NCBI RefSeq assembly: GCF_000485595.1
Contig: NW_014577175.1
Location: 477,348 to 541,347 of the forward strand
Direction of reading: 5' to 3'
DNA length: 64,000 nucleotides
From: Priapulus caudatus
Lineage: Eukaryota > Priapulida > Priapulimorpha > Priapulimorphida > Priapulidae
Shown here: positions 1-11,826 of the stretch, one piece after another
Numbering within the stretch: position 1 is the stretch's first letter
How the letters are laid out: each line of letters starts with the position of its first letter
The notes under the pieces: model-generated
The model's input: only the letters and a program-made list of their open reading frames with translations
The model's database searches: none
What the model was told of the DNA's origin: nothing
Program-made: the position numbers and the translations under genes

Positions 1-195
1 GGATGGATGGATGGATGGATGGATGGATGGATGGATGGATGGATGGATGGATGGATGGATGGATGGATGGATGGATGGATGGATGGATGGATGGATGGAT
101 GGATGGATGGATGGATGGATGGATGGATGGATGGATGGATGGATGGATGGATGGATGGATGGGTCGGTGGGTGGATGGATGGTAGGATGGATAGA
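1..195. repeat. (GGAT)n microsatellite
   Basis: An almost perfect GGAT tetranucleotide array fills the first ~160 bases and decays into GGGT/GGTA variants by about 195. It lies in the intron just upstream of the first ASPP exon in the window. All three forward frames stay open, giving MDGW-repeat peptides that are artefacts of the repeat. Confidence 0.98.
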
Positions 196-286
196 TTCGA
201 TAATATTAGCTTATAGTCGATGTAGCCACATAGAGGTGCAATAAGAATCGGTGCATCACACGCCCTCCCTTTCTCTCTCTGTGCAG

Positions 287-763
287 GTGTTCAGGAGAAG
301 TTGGGGGTGATGAACAACGGGGCAGTCTATGCGGTGTTCGACTACAAGGCGCAGAACAGTGACGAGGTGACCTTCAGGGACGGTGACATGATGTTCGTGC
401 TGCGCAAGGGAGACGAGCTGGAGAAGGAGTGGTGGTGGGCGCGCTACAAGGACCGCGAGGGATACGTGCCGCGAAACCTGATCGGCGTAAGTAAATGGCC
501 ACCCGCGCTCGACGCCATCTAGTGGCGCTTTACATAATCACGAAGAATTGTCACATGTTAACACACGCCGTTAATCGTATAGGCAGCTAGCTGTTTACTT
601 TGTGTTTTTCATGTTTATTTATCATTTAAACGTGTAAATTGGCAAGCGTGAGGGAATAGCAGCATGAGGACTTGGTCGGCGGTCACACACTCACAGTTCG
701 CGTTGTTGTTTTTTCCCCGTTTTGCAGCTATATCCTCGCGTGAAGCCAAAGCAGGAGATGTGA
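287..763 (+). CDS. TP53BP2: ASPP family (p53/PP1-binding) C-terminal SH3 exons, partial
   Basis: These are the last two exons of an apoptosis-stimulating-of-p53 protein gene. Exon 287-486 follows a pyrimidine-rich tract and CAG, and ends at a consensus gtaagt donor. Exon 728-763 follows tttgcag and ends in TGA at 761-763. The phases agree: exon 1 ends on a codon boundary after GlyLeuIleGly-type sequence. The translation begins [20 protein letters not shown], contains the SH3 core [20 protein letters not shown], and joins to [11 protein letters not shown] then stop, the characteristic ASPP ending. In the family this SH3 domain, together with upstream ankyrin repeats, contacts p53, and ASPP proteins also bind PP1. 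The ankyrin and proline-rich parts lie upstream of the window. The symbol follows vertebrate ASPP2; invertebrates usually have a single ASPP, so ASPP1 and ASPP2 cannot be told apart. Confidence 0.93.
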
Positions 764-1800
764 CTTCGTTGTGAAGCATGAGGCACAGACGGCCGACCCC
801 GACGGCCGACCCCGCACAGAGATCACGCGCGGAGATTCGCGCCCAGCCGCGGATTCGCCGTTTTTCTCACCGGCGCTCGGGTTACGGGGACGACGAAATG
901 CGTGACGGCGTCGCTCTGCGATGCGTGGCGTTGTTAGATGTGTCGCGCGGGTGATGCTCAGGTGTTTCACAGACGTCGTTGTTACGATCTCACGCCGTAC
1001 GATCGGTGGGACGACGATTGTGTTGCGTCGCGAGGCTAACGATCGCGTATTGAACGTTGATCTGATGTGTTGATGGTGGTTACAAAGTATTAAGTTTGCT
1101 CCCCCTCCCTCCTTCCCCGACGAGGTTAGCTAGCACTAGATCTATATCATGCGCTACGATGCCAGCAACTTACTGTTTTATACACGTAAACGGCGCAGAC
1201 GCGCCGCAGCCCAATGAGGTCGTTGGATGGATGATGTACGACAGACATACTGGTCATCAACTCCGTCTCGCTTATCGGCGTGTTTTGCTGCATCCTCATT
1301 CGGTGGTTGCTTACCTCTCCCCTCCTCGCCCCGACCCATCCACCTGGCGCGAGTGGCTTTATAATCCCCGATTAATTTATTCGCTGAGGATGCCCTCGCG
1401 TGTCGCGGAGAGCGGCGTTTGCATTAGATGCCGCCCCGCGTGTGCTAGCTTCACCACGACCTTAAATGTGTACCAGGGGGCGCTAGTGTGCATGTTGCGA
1501 AGACTGCAGTTGCGTTTTTCAAACTTTCATCTATTTCGAAATGGAAATTATTGAAGGAATCGGAGAGAATCTATTTTAGAAGCGAGTTGATGATGCATTG
1601 TTGAGAGTGTGATCGTTCGGTGACATTTTATCTTGCCAGCGTTTATTGTTATAAACCGGATAACGGTGTTTCATATTTTAGTGTTCGAATAATTTCGGCT
1701 AGTAATACATTGATTTTATGAACAGTTTAGTTGGTTGTGTACATATTTTATAATGCAAGTTTGTACAGTGTCAAAACATTACAGAAGTCTTGGTAATAAA
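764..1800 (+). other. Probable 3' UTR of the ASPP gene
   Basis: The region follows the stop codon directly. AATAAA at 1795-1800 is a possible polyadenylation signal. A 152-residue open frame at 1096-1554 has no recognisable domain and is probably chance. Confidence 0.45.
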
Positions 1801-3035
1801 TAGATGATATATGAATTTACTACAACTGCAGTGGGACTTATCGCAAAAAATTGTAGTCTGTGCAATAATCATGCAGCTGTAATATATGGGCAAAGGCACA
1901 ACAGTTGTTATTCAGTTTCTTGTTCATTCGTTCCATTGTACAAACCGCGGATACTCACTCTACACACAGTACGGATTGAAGTAGTGTGTTCAGAATACGC
2001 GATTATGAATATCACTATAAGCTTCTGCATCTGAATTAACATAATTTGACGCTAACATGTTGATTACACAACATATAGATGAGCAACAGCTTACAAGCCT
2101 GAACAGCATTGATCGGCTGTCTATTGCACGTACACTATCGGTTTATAGGGTATCGTTTGCCGATACTCTGCAATGGAAATTTCAACTTTTTCTGGTATGT
2201 CCACTTCTGAGTTTCAAGTTTACATTACGCTGAGTTACGTTACGTTACGTTGTTCCAATACTTATCAGGGACCGAAACCAGTCCTAGGTTCTTAGGAAAT
2301 ATTCCTTAACCTCAAACAACAGGTGCGTATAGTAAACAAAAACAACAACAATACTTCCACGTACGTAATACTTGTGATGTAATAACCTATTTACGTGATA
2401 CCGTACGACGTAGCTCTGACTCTGAACTGCTAGCATGTAGGAGTGGAGCCGTGACTTGAGTTAGTCAACATTTCCACGTCAACCACAGACAGACTCCGGA
2501 TCGGATAACAAACAAGAGGCGAATTTGAACACGTTATCACGCATGTTATCACGTTACATGTGCCGAGATCTGTAGGGATAATTTGTTTTGATGTGAATTT
2601 GGGGGGTACTGGGGGGGGGGTGCTGTAACGGGAGCGAAGGGGCATCCATGCTTCTCTACCGGTGTAGTCCCTCTCTCTCCCGCTCAGAATCAGAATATAC
2701 CGGAACAGAATTCTCAGTAACGAAGCAGAAAGTTTTAACGAAGCAGTGTTAACGAAGCAGAAAGCACTTGTCGTTAGTAACAATGACAGGTGTAATAAAT
2801 TCATCACGTGTAGTAATTTCTCGTCACCTAATTCTAAATGTCGCGCTGCGAATGTGTTCCCTGTGATTTATATTCGAACGCACACCTGTATGGCAGTATT
2901 GCGCACAACTCATGCTGCATAATACTGCTACCCGAATAGGTAACTGAAACGCGTTACGCGAACTTCTAGATCACGCTGAAACTCGTGTGTGTGTGATGTG
3001 TGAGATCGTGTGGGAAGAGTAGAGTCATGGAGCGG
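1801..3035. other. Intergenic, nothing recognised
   Basis: No exon-like homology or structured repeat is seen. A G/C run lies at 2600-2625. The open frames at 1804-2034 (+) and 2430-2807 (-) have no recognisable content. Confidence 0.5.
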
Positions 3036-3049
3036 CCTCTTGCAGCCTA

Positions 3050-3130
3050 AAGCTTGTCTGAGTAGGCTAGTGGTTAGACGGCCGGCCTGCTAGCTATGTA
3101 GCTGTGGTTCGAATCTCTGCTGTTCCTTTT
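3050..3130 (+). repeat. tRNA-like element 1 (SINE head or tRNA relic)
   Basis: A box A-like TAGGCTAGTGGTTAGA is followed about 50 bases later by a box B-like TGGTTCGAATCTC. The acceptor ends do not pair convincingly, so a working tRNA gene is unlikely and a tRNA-derived SINE head fits better. Confidence 0.5.
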
Positions 3131-3184
3131 CTAAACTATTTTCTAACTTAACTGTAAAGGTAAATATAATACAGACACTTGCAC

Positions 3185-3275
3185 GAAGAAACTTAAGCTT
3201 GTGTGGATAGCATAGTGGTAAAGTTGCTAGACTCCAAGTTATGAAGCCGGGGTTCGAATCTCAGTAATTTCTTTG
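3185..3275 (+). repeat. tRNA-like element 2 (SINE head or tRNA relic)
   Basis: TAGCATAGTGGTAAAG (box A-like) and GGGGTTCGAATCTC (box B-like) are correctly spaced. The 5' flank AAGCTTGTGTGGATAG resembles that of element 1 (AAGCTTGTCTGAGTAG), suggesting a tandem or related copy. Confidence 0.5.
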
Positions 3276-3337
3276 CTGATATATTGTCTAAATTGCCATT
3301 TCTCCAGTATATAAAGTACATATCGTTTTTCTATATT

Positions 3338-3422
3338 GGGGCGCCCGTTAGCCCAATGGGTAGAGCGTTAGTTAGACCAATGATTTCGTTCCATAAATAC
3401 GGCTTCGAATCCCACCACGGCA
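3338..3422 (+). repeat. tRNA-like element 3 (SINE head or tRNA relic)
   Basis: GTTAGCCCAATGGGTAGAGC (D-arm/box A-like) is followed by GGCTTCGAATCCC (box B-like) in the same orientation as the two preceding elements. The anticodon region does not fold clearly. Confidence 0.45.
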
Positions 3423-3829
3423 AAGTAGTGTCCTAGCACATTACCTTTTACTGAAAACTATGATGATTTGAAAACGATTATCGTGCACTAGCTTATTGAA
3501 CATACACGGACAAGAAACCACAGAGTTTAGTTACAGTATACTGTTTTTATTCGAAAACATTTCAATCGTGAAAGCGCATGCGCGTGGACTTTATATGCGC
3601 GTGACTATAATATATACGAGAATGTAATAACAAATATAAACATACCAATAATTGAATAATATACACAAGATTGAAAACAGGCGCACAACCAAAGCGTGAG
3701 ACAATATACTCATATGCATGCGCGTGAACTTGTGGATAAATACACAATCTTTTACACGTTAAACACGAAAGCAAACAATTAATTATATAATACATGAAAA
3801 AAATTAAATTTATGATCGCTCATGCTTCC

Positions 3830-4465
3830 GTTTTCTCTCGCTTGCTCTCTCTCGCCCGCCCGCTTTCACACTATAGTCCTCGATCAGCTCTCTCAAACTC
3901 TCGTTCTTGTCCTCCCTCTCTCTCTCTCTTATACCCATGCACCTGAACTTATAATACACAATTATATACATTAAACACGGACGCAAATGAGTATATCACA
4001 CATGGACTCGAAATTTATTATCTCTCTCTCTCTCTCTGTCTCTCTCACTCGCTTTCGCCCCCCCCCTCTCTCTCTCGCGCGCACACCACCATCCCCCCCC
4101 CTCTCTCTCTCTCTCGCTCGCTCTCTCGCGCTTTCTCCCTTACTCTCTTTCCTTCGTGCGTTCTCTCTCACTCGCTCTCGTCCTCTCTCTCCCTCCATTT
4201 CCTTCTTTCTTGCTTTCTCGCCCTAATTCTCTCACTCACGTTCGCCCATTCTCTCGCTCTTTTTCTCTCTCGCTCTCTCACTGATTGCATTTGGGGAATA
4301 GTGTGAGGCGATATATTTACTCTCTGCGGGAGCGTGCGCTATCCTACACAACTTTTGCCTTTCTTCTTTTTCTTCTTCGTCGTCTTCTTTCCTTTCTTCT
4401 TTCTTCCTCCTTCTCAATCTTCTCCTCTTCCTCCTCCTTCTTCCTCCTTCTTCGTTTTCTTTCAT
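3830..4465. repeat. Polypyrimidine (CT/CTT)-rich block
   Basis: About 640 bases are dominated by CTCTCT, CCCCC and CTT/CTC tracts on the plus strand. The overlapping open frames on both strands here (Ser/Leu-rich, or Arg/Glu-rich in antisense) are low-complexity shadows. Confidence 0.85.
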
Positions 4466-4667
4466 ATAACGCCTTGACAAAGTACTGAAGACCTGGGTCA
4501 TATCGACGTAGCGAAGTGAAGCTCGGTATATCATGGAGTCGGGTGCTCCTCCTCCGATAAGAAACAAGCGGCCAAGTATAAAGTATGGAGATCTGTAAAA
4601 CAATGATGATGCGGTCAAACAAAACGTAATGTATATTATATAAATATATATATATATATATATACCA

Positions 4668-4705
4668 GGGGTGGCCGAGTGGGTGGTTAGATGAACGAGT
4701 GGATG
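4668..4705 (+). repeat. tRNA(Ser/Leu) D-arm-like fragment
   Basis: GGGGTGGCCGAGTGGGTGGTTAGA resembles the 5' half of a tRNA-Leu/Ser. No properly placed box B follows, so this is a relic or SINE head at best. Confidence 0.3.
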
Positions 4706-4820
4706 GATTCGCCATTCTTTAAAACGTGACCTATTTTTTGCAAATTAACTGGAGTACATGGTGAGAGGAAAATACGCAGAACTCGCTCCTGCTTGTTGTT
4801 TAGCAAGGGATTTAAAACAA

Positions 4821-5134
4821 GGCAGTGGATATTTAACCGTACGGCAGAGTATCCACTTCCGCTATTTTACCGTACACCACATTTGATTGGCTACTATATT
4901 TATGCCGTCATCAACATTACGTTCGAATCCCATAAGGTTTAGCTATCTAGAAAAATTTAGGTTCAAATCCCATTTATTTCTACACATTTGTAGCCCCGTT
5001 TGATCATAATATTTACAATATACGTACTAATATACATATATACACATACATAAATATACTAGCCAATCAGAAGTACTGTACGGTAAAATAGCGATAGTGC
5101 ATACTCTGCCGTATACGGTTAAATATCCACTGCG
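4821..5134. mobile_element. MITE with ~90-bp terminal inverted repeats and 9-bp TSD
   Basis: The first ~90 bases (CAGTGGATATTTAACCGTA..., then CTATTTTACCGTAC, then GATTGGCTA) recur as a reverse complement in the last ~90 bases. The element is flanked by the direct repeat TTAAAACAA at 4812-4820 and 5135-5143. Long TIRs with a 9-bp target-site duplication suit a Mutator-like non-autonomous element, although 8-9 bp could also fit hAT. No coding capacity is present. Confidence 0.85.
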
Positions 5135-5637
5135 TTAAAACAATTATGAGGACTGTACTAAAGCGCACGCAGACATATTTACTTGGCTTTCAAAGCACGT
5201 AATTACTTTTCTATAAAGCACATTTATCACTGAGATATGTGTATAATTACAGTAATATTTATAGCATCACAAGTGCAATATGCGTTTAATTTATCATTAC
5301 TCTATATTAACTTCTATGAATTATCTTACCTGTAAACGTGGCGCGTGTAGGCGATAACAGAGAATGAAGGAAACCTTGCACATTCACTCTACCTTGTCAC
5401 TATATGCAGTGCAGTGGACACGGACAAGTGCGAGAACATAACATAACATATTACACGAGAGAAAATGGAGTGGGCTGACCAGCGAACAAGCGGTGTCACG
5501 CCGATGTCACGTGTCCGAGATCTCGCGAGAAAGAAGCCAGTTTAGACGTTACTCACTACTCAAGATGCTACATTTAGATAAATAGGATGAAAGAAACGCC
5601 AGCGACCTGTATAAGATACGTATACCCATACATAATA

Positions 5638-5700
5638 CCAGAAGTAGATAATATAGGGAACCTTTTATTAACCATCCTTATTATCTACTTCTGATAATAC
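5638..5700. other. Short hairpin
   Basis: CAGAAGTAGATAATA is followed about 20 bases later by its reverse complement, giving a stem of about 15 bp with a loop of about 27 bases. It may be a small foldback repeat. Confidence 0.5.
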
Positions 5701-6311
5701 GTATACAAGCACCGACGGACTGACGGACAGACTATTCTTATTCTTTTTCTTCTTCATCCCAGTGACTCCACAGATCAGTGGAGCTTGGAAAGAATCCTCT
5801 ATACTGGAGCCTTACAGCGAACTCTGTACCATTTTCCCATCTTTTGGATTGCTTGTGTAATCTGAATAACTGTATGGGGGAAGGATAAGGCAGACCGGGA
5901 AGACAAGGAGGGATGAGAAATGTACTAGCTAGTGAGAAAATGACTTATGACGTCCAAATTCATGAATAGAAGAGTGAGTGGGGAGGAGATTGATCCCACA
6001 GTCCGATGGAGTTTGTGAAGAATCTGTGATACTTTACAACGAATTGTGTATCATTTTCCCATCTTTCGGAGTAACTGTACAATCTGTTTAACAGTATTGT
6101 GAAGGTTTAGACAGTATCACCGGCGGTATGGGAAATGAGTGAGGAGTACAATTGCGATTGGCAAATTTACTACTTCTTAAATAAAAATTGACGAGTAGCA
6201 GAGAGTGAGGAGGGGAAGAAGAGAGGCATAGTGATGCGCATGTGGGAGTTGGGTAGATGAGTGGGTTGTAGTGGAGGATTTAGGTGGAATGGTTAGGAAG
6301 GTATAGCCTGT

Positions 6312-6598
6312 TCCCCCCCCCACTCCATATACATTGCATGGTAGGTATGTGCCGCAGGAGAGACCCCCCTTTTCACCCTAAACTTCCGTTCCAGTGCATC
6401 GCATTTTTAAGAATATCTCGTTCCAGAGCATCACAAGTTTACATTTTCGAACATAGCCAGTCCCAGAGCATCCCATATTCAACAAACATTAGTTCCAGAG
6501 CCCCCCATTTTCAGGTCTGAGTTAGTTCCAGAGCCCCTCATTTTTGACTTCGCAGTGGCACATACCTACCATAATGTGGAGTGAGTGCCCCCACCGGG
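6312..6598. mobile_element. TIR element with internal ~35-bp repeats
   Basis: ATGGTAGGTATGTGCC at 6338-6353 recurs inverted at 6557-6572, and the similarity extends outward through a CACTCCA-type sequence. The interior holds about five degenerate units of about 35 bp, each starting GTTCCAGAGC or similar. No protein is encoded; the small ORF at 6284-6520 translates the repeats. Confidence 0.7.
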
Positions 6599-6971
6599 CT
6601 TGTTTCCTTGTTGATTGAGATTATCACTCCTAAACCATGAGGAATACATACAAGCAAAAAAATCTAAAAGCAATTGAGATTTTTCGTTTAAAATATAATT
6701 TCCATGTAATTAAATTTTCACACGAGGTTCATAAGTGAACAAGTGCCGCAGAGCGACAGCGCTCAACTGACGTGTACTGTAGCCAGGTATTCTTCTGATA
6801 AACTCACTGGCAACCGAATTTAGTGCGCCCTCCAGCCACCGCGTTCGCGCTCCGAGCATATATCTAGGATACTACTAATACAGATCTAAAATCTATGATA
6901 GGCTTTGCTATACCTACTGGTAGTACAGTAATAAAGATACAGCCGTGTAACTTTAATGATTTCGCTATATT

Positions 6972-7018
6972 AACATCAGGAGTAGATGAAGGTGAGTATC
7001 TTCATCTACTCCTGTTAA
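6972..7018. other. Perfect short hairpin
   Basis: CAGGAGTAGATGAAG pairs with CTTCATCTACTCCTG across a loop of about 8 bases, with flanking TTAACA on both sides adding partial pairing. It is similar in style to the 5638-5700 hairpin. Confidence 0.6.
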
Positions 7019-7160
7019 CATGTTATCATGGATTCATGGATATGCGCCGAGCGCGAGCGTAGTGGTGGTGGTGGGGGAGGGGAGAGGGGTAGGGGCGGGT
7101 GGAGGGGGCTCTAATAGCAAAAGCAGTTCAGTCCTTTGTTAACAGTAAACAAATCTATGT

Positions 7161-7700
7161 TTAACCCTCCTCTTGAGGGTCAAAAGGTTATCAGACACTT
7201 ACTCTTCGCACGTCAGCGGAAAGTAGATTTCATGGTTCTTTCAATAAAGTGATAAAAACGGTAGGTAAGTGCTGAAACAAACAAATTTTGAAACAAGAAA
7301 ATGTCTGATATCTGACCTTTCCCCCACTGCCCTTTGACCTGTGACCTCCAATTTCGCACTGGTGATGGGTTTCCTCCCCATCACACTATACATCGAATAT
7401 TAAGAGCGTAGCTAGGTCAAGCCGTTGAGATTTGTGCCGCAATTGCGTATTTCCTCCTATACCTTAAGTTAAAGGGGAAATATTCCCCCTCCATTGACAC
7501 ATCTTGACCTTTGACCCCCAAATTCGACATTCCGAGTCCTTTTCGCGATCCCCCCCGACGTCACGAATATCAAGACCGTACGTCGAGCGGTTAAGATTTG
7601 TGCCCAACTGTTGACGGACGCACGAACAGACGCACGGCCGGACGGACGCACGGACAATCATGCGATTCTACAAGCTGCATCTGACTTCGTCAGCTGAGCT
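7161..7700 (+). repeat. Interspersed repeat R1, copy 1
   Basis: About 540 bases share the same order of motifs with 39541-40073 and 56580-57187: CTTACTCTTCGCA, TTTCATGG.CCTTTCAATAAA, CTTGACCTTTGAC, TTTGTGCCCAACTGTTGA, a GACGCACG-rich tract, then GCATCTGACT.CGTCAG.TGAGCTAA. All three are in the same orientation. No conserved ORF is visible, so it is probably a non-autonomous element. Confidence 0.8.
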
Positions 7701-7843
7701 AATAAAACCATCATCAATAATGGCAGCGGGTTATTGTCCAGGGGGTAAATGACACGGAGGTGTTTGTCTAGGCTAGGGGATAACTGGGATGGGGTAGTTG
7801 TCCAGGGGAGGGCAATTGTTTCAGAGGCAAATGTCCTAGAACT

Positions 7844-7844
<1 letters not shown>

Positions 7845-7909
<65 letters not shown>
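7845..7909. repeat. (AC)n microsatellite
   Basis: An uninterrupted AC dinucleotide array of about 32 units. The three open frames spanning it are repeat artefacts. Confidence 0.98.
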
Positions 7910-7911
<2 letters not shown>

Positions 7912-9490
7912 CACGAACGGATGCACGCACACAGACAAACACACACAGTTAACCATGGAATGGATGGTCAGCCACCTGGTGGTACTAGCTCGTACTATTT
8001 CATAGGCATGTAGGATTTGCCGCTCTTTTCGCGATCACGAGTCACGAAGGAGAGTGCAGGCAACATGTACATTCCTTTTTCATTCTCACTTTTATTACAT
8101 GGCACATGGTTATTATGAGAGGTGATCATAAGTACAGTTTTTTTTTTGATGATCGATTAGCGTTTACATAATCGAATAAGTAATTGGTTGCCGCACACAA
8201 TCGATTATCGATTATAGTGGATCACCGGGACATCACTACTGTGTGCTTGCTGATTTCCAAAAACCACAGTATCACTATCCCCGAGGCATCCAAACATACA
8301 ACGATACATAGACGTTTTCTTTCGCAGAACTTTAGCTCGTGCCAGCGCCCATACAAACACGCACAAACCCGTTATAATTTTACCGCTCTCCTTCTACATA
8401 TAGCTCCAATTCGCACCATTTGATCAGCCAACTGCAGCAATGATATTTCTCTTTTCTGGCGTCTGGTGGCCAGATTAGGGCCTCGGCGACACTGCTGCTG
8501 TGGTTTTCGCGACAGTGACTGTCTTACCGCGTGGGATTACTGCTTCTACCTCAACAAAATGTTGCAATTAATGCACTTACAACAGAGACAAGAGGAATCG
8601 GCTTCTAATTTTCGTAATGAGTAAGTTCACAGTGCAGGTAATTGGACCCATTAAAAAGCCGTCACGTGACTATCAGTTCGCAGATTACAAACAACAGCAA
8701 AAACGGCACAGATGCAACATCCGCGTGATACGTCCTAGTAGCAATCTTTGCACACTGGTGTCGCTCGTTCTTTATTATCTTTGCCATGCTCGCAGAAGTA
8801 GACTGCCAGTCCACTTTTAGTGTCCGGCTAACTCAATACAATATACAATGCAATATATATATCTATGCTCTCATATCTGGTAAATAAATAATATAAGAAT
8901 CTACCCTTACCACGGTGAAATTCCAAGCTACTGACTGTTGACAATCTAGCGATAAAAGGGAAAGGTTCGAGGCACTATGAAGGTTTAATCGTTTTGTATG
9001 AACTTGATTTTTTTTTAAAGAAGCTAAAATTACAGCCTTTTGCATTCAACACAGACATGGTCCTAACCAGCTACAGCTTTCTATCATTTCTGAAACGTTG
9101 AGAAACACGAGATGAACAGAACGTCACCAGACGGCAGAAATAAAGTCGATATTATGCTCTTTTCAAAAAAAGAATAAAAACCAGTTAGTTTCCTATTCGA
9201 GCTTGCACACCGTGTGTTGAAAGATCATCACCATCTTGACAAATATTTACCTGCCATTCCTATATAAAATTTGTACACAGTTTGCCTTTAATTGCAGCAC
9301 CTATCTACACATAATACAAGCCACAGCTATATGACGAGTTGACCAGTCTTATTGGTCTATTTTTGTTTACATCCCTTTACACAGCAAAACTCTTTTCTGT
9401 TTACTATATGCAGAATGAACATCAATCTTTACAGCATAAGTGAAGTGAACTTCTACATCACACACAAGCACACACGCACACGCTATGTAT
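7910..9490. other. Intergenic, nothing recognised
   Basis: No exon homology is seen on either strand. Small open frames at 8184-8423 and 8617-8820 show no domain. Confidence 0.5.
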
Positions 9491-9494
9491 GATT

Positions 9495-9735
9495 AGATAT
9501 ATATATATATATATATATATATATCTGATACATAATATGTAGTAATATATATATACATACCTATATATGTATATATTATCAGGAGTTAATAAAGACAAAG
9601 TCTTTGTTAACTTTGTTAAGACTTTGTTAAGACTTTGTTACTTTGTTAAGACTAAGTTTGTCTTTATATAACTACATCGATATTATATAATATATATATA
9701 TATATGTATTATATATATATTACTGTTATATATAA
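9495..9735. repeat. AT-rich palindromic stretch with CTTTGTTAAGA repeats
   Basis: (AT)n runs at 9497-9522 and 9685-9720 flank a central cluster of ACTTTGTTAAG-type direct repeats (9590-9660) that also has an inverted GACAAAGTCTTTGTT segment. It is probably cruciform-prone, or an AT-rich MITE. Confidence 0.6.
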
Positions 9736-9913
9736 CAATCCCACTAGTATATCTATAAACCCAAATGATTCCTCGTCTCTCTTTTCATGATCCATGCTTC
9801 AATCGTCACATAGAATCTCGCGAGCATCAACATGACAACTGCATCGACAGTTGCTTCATAACATCATGCATCACACAGGCTACACTTATCACATGCGAGG
9901 GATTAGACGCCAC

Positions 9914-10275
9914 TCATCGCGCACCCCGGCGGCGACACACGCGCACGCGTCGTGGGATAGTCGACTGATAATCCTCCTCAGCGCGACAACAGCCACTGAC
10001 CCGTGACCGTTGCCAGCGTCCAGCGACGCTTCCGTGAGCAACGGCTACAGTAGCGACCGCTTGCCGTAGCAACACCCGCCGCAGCAACAGCTCTCGTAAC
10101 GATCGCCGCCACAGCGAGGAAATTCCGTCGAGGCGTCCTGTCCACGTCGACGGTTGCCGCGGCGACGTCACACGCTGACGGGGCTCGGCGGGCGTCTCGG
10201 CGCGGCCGTCTCGGCGGCCTGCTGCGCGCTCGAGGACGTGTAGCGGGCGGGGTCCCGCCTGCAGAAATTCTTTTT
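9914..10275. other. GC-rich, CpG-rich block
   Basis: It stands out against AT-rich surroundings and has many CpG and GCAAC/GTTGC motifs. Arg/Ala-rich open frames exist on the minus strand but match nothing recognised. It could be a CpG-rich regulatory island or a decayed exon; the sequence does not decide. Confidence 0.35.
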
Positions 10276-10597
10276 TCCGCAAAACGGGATAACATAGAGA
10301 AGGATTTAAGCGCCTTCATGAATTGCGCTGGGAATTTGCCAATGATGTCACCTCCATGACTTGTAGCCAAAAACCCACAATGATTTACCAAAAACTTTTT
10401 TGCCCGAACTTTCTGCTAAGTTAGGTGTAAAGTAGTATTCTAGTATGTTTTCTTATTCAAAACAACATGGTTATGGAATAGGAATTGTAACCAAGAGTAA
10501 CATGCGCGTTTCATTGACTGACATTGCTGTTGCTTTGACTGAAGAAACCCTTCAAGACACAGAGAAACAAGACACGGCACGCGTTTGGTAAATGTTG

Positions 10598-10822
10598 CGT
10601 TCAAGGATAGGAGAACATGGGGTCCCAATATAACCAACTGTAATTTACGATTCAATATAAATATAATATGTATATCAATTATATAGGTTAGGGTATATGG
10701 TTAGGGTTATTGTTTAGGCCGTTTAGGGTGATAGGTTTAGGGTTTCAGGTTAGAATTAGAGGTACTCAGGCGGTTTAGGGTTAGGCACATTGGTGGTTTA
10801 TTGCGGACCCATTGTTCTCTAC
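10598..10822. mobile_element. TTAGGG-carrying TIR element, degenerate copy
   Basis: It begins TTCAAGGATAGGAGAACATGG, continues with CCAATATAA and a TTTAC..CAATATAAATATAAT segment, then degenerate TTAGGG units, and ends GGCACATTGGTGGTTTATT..GGACCCATTGTTCTCTACC. It is the same family as 24296-24472, 33300-33476 and 42166-42354, and it is an independent insertion site because the flanks differ. Confidence 0.75.
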
Positions 10823-11826
10823 CCCCTCATTGCGCTAAATGTTTCGTTTTGGTTTATGACGCAGATTGAAGCTAAATGTTTTCTGATGCTAGTTTTCCAT
10901 GAGAAGACACATATTTTACGCATTATTATAACGATATAATATTGACTATAATTGCAATTGCTTTTGACATAATGTGTTATTCTCGATCTTAATCTTAATT
11001 AAGTGTATGGAGAGGGTTTTAGGCTTAGCTAGTTCATAGCTGCCGGTTCTGTTTCATGTTCGTGCCAGTGGTCGCGGACTTAGTTTACGATTTGCCCTGA
11101 CCTCAGGGTTAAACACTAGGTACTACATCTACGACTACTACGTACTATTAGTAATACTAGGATATACTAGCGTCAACGAGTACGAGTACGTATAGCTCTA
11201 TAGTACTGTGGCGTAGCCCTTAGTACTGATAAGTTACCGTTCGGGTGTCGTAGCTCGTACAGTACTGTCGTAGCCATTCGCTCATTCCTCGATCGCTGCG
11301 ACGATCAGCACTACGAGCGGGCAGTGTGACATGCGTACGGTATGTAAGATTACGAGAATGCCCAGACCTCTTCAACTTAAGATTGAGATTGAAAATAACA
11401 CTATGGCAGAAAGAGTGCAATTATAGTGGATAATTATATGTATATATTTAATTGAGGCGGAAAGATCATGTTTTTCATGCGAAAATAATCAGATAAAACG
11501 TACCTTATCTTATAGCGGGCTGATAAACCCAATAACAAACATGTTACAAATGGGCGTTCGGCTTCTCTTGTCAAAGCGCCAAAGGCAATCGAAAGAAGCC
11601 AATCAGAAGTGCGCGCTAATTCTTCGCTATGTTATACGCGTTTCAGGAAAAAAAATTTCGCCGCCTCGAGCAGAGCAGCGATCTTGGAGACGCTTGTCCG
11701 TCGGACGAAAGGGATGCGTTGGCCACGCCGACGGGCGGCGACGTCCTGTGGCACTTGCGCCGGACCCACCCTCACTCTCAACACTACAAGCAGTGTAAGC
11801 GCTCAGCTGCAAACACCCCAGATGCG
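10823..11826. other. Intergenic, nothing recognised
   Basis: Short TACTAGTACG-type repeats lie around 11115-11260. Several overlapping small ORFs at 11541-11829 show no family resemblance. Confidence 0.4.

Noticed and set aside
3-244. Three overlapping MDGW-repeat ORFs
   Set aside because: They are translations of the (GGAT)n microsatellite in three frames.
9978-10391. Minus-strand ORF containing GRYCSRCS as the missing last ZYG11 exon
   Set aside because: Apart from RYCS, nothing around it resembles the ZYG11 C-terminus, and no phase-matching acceptor is evident.
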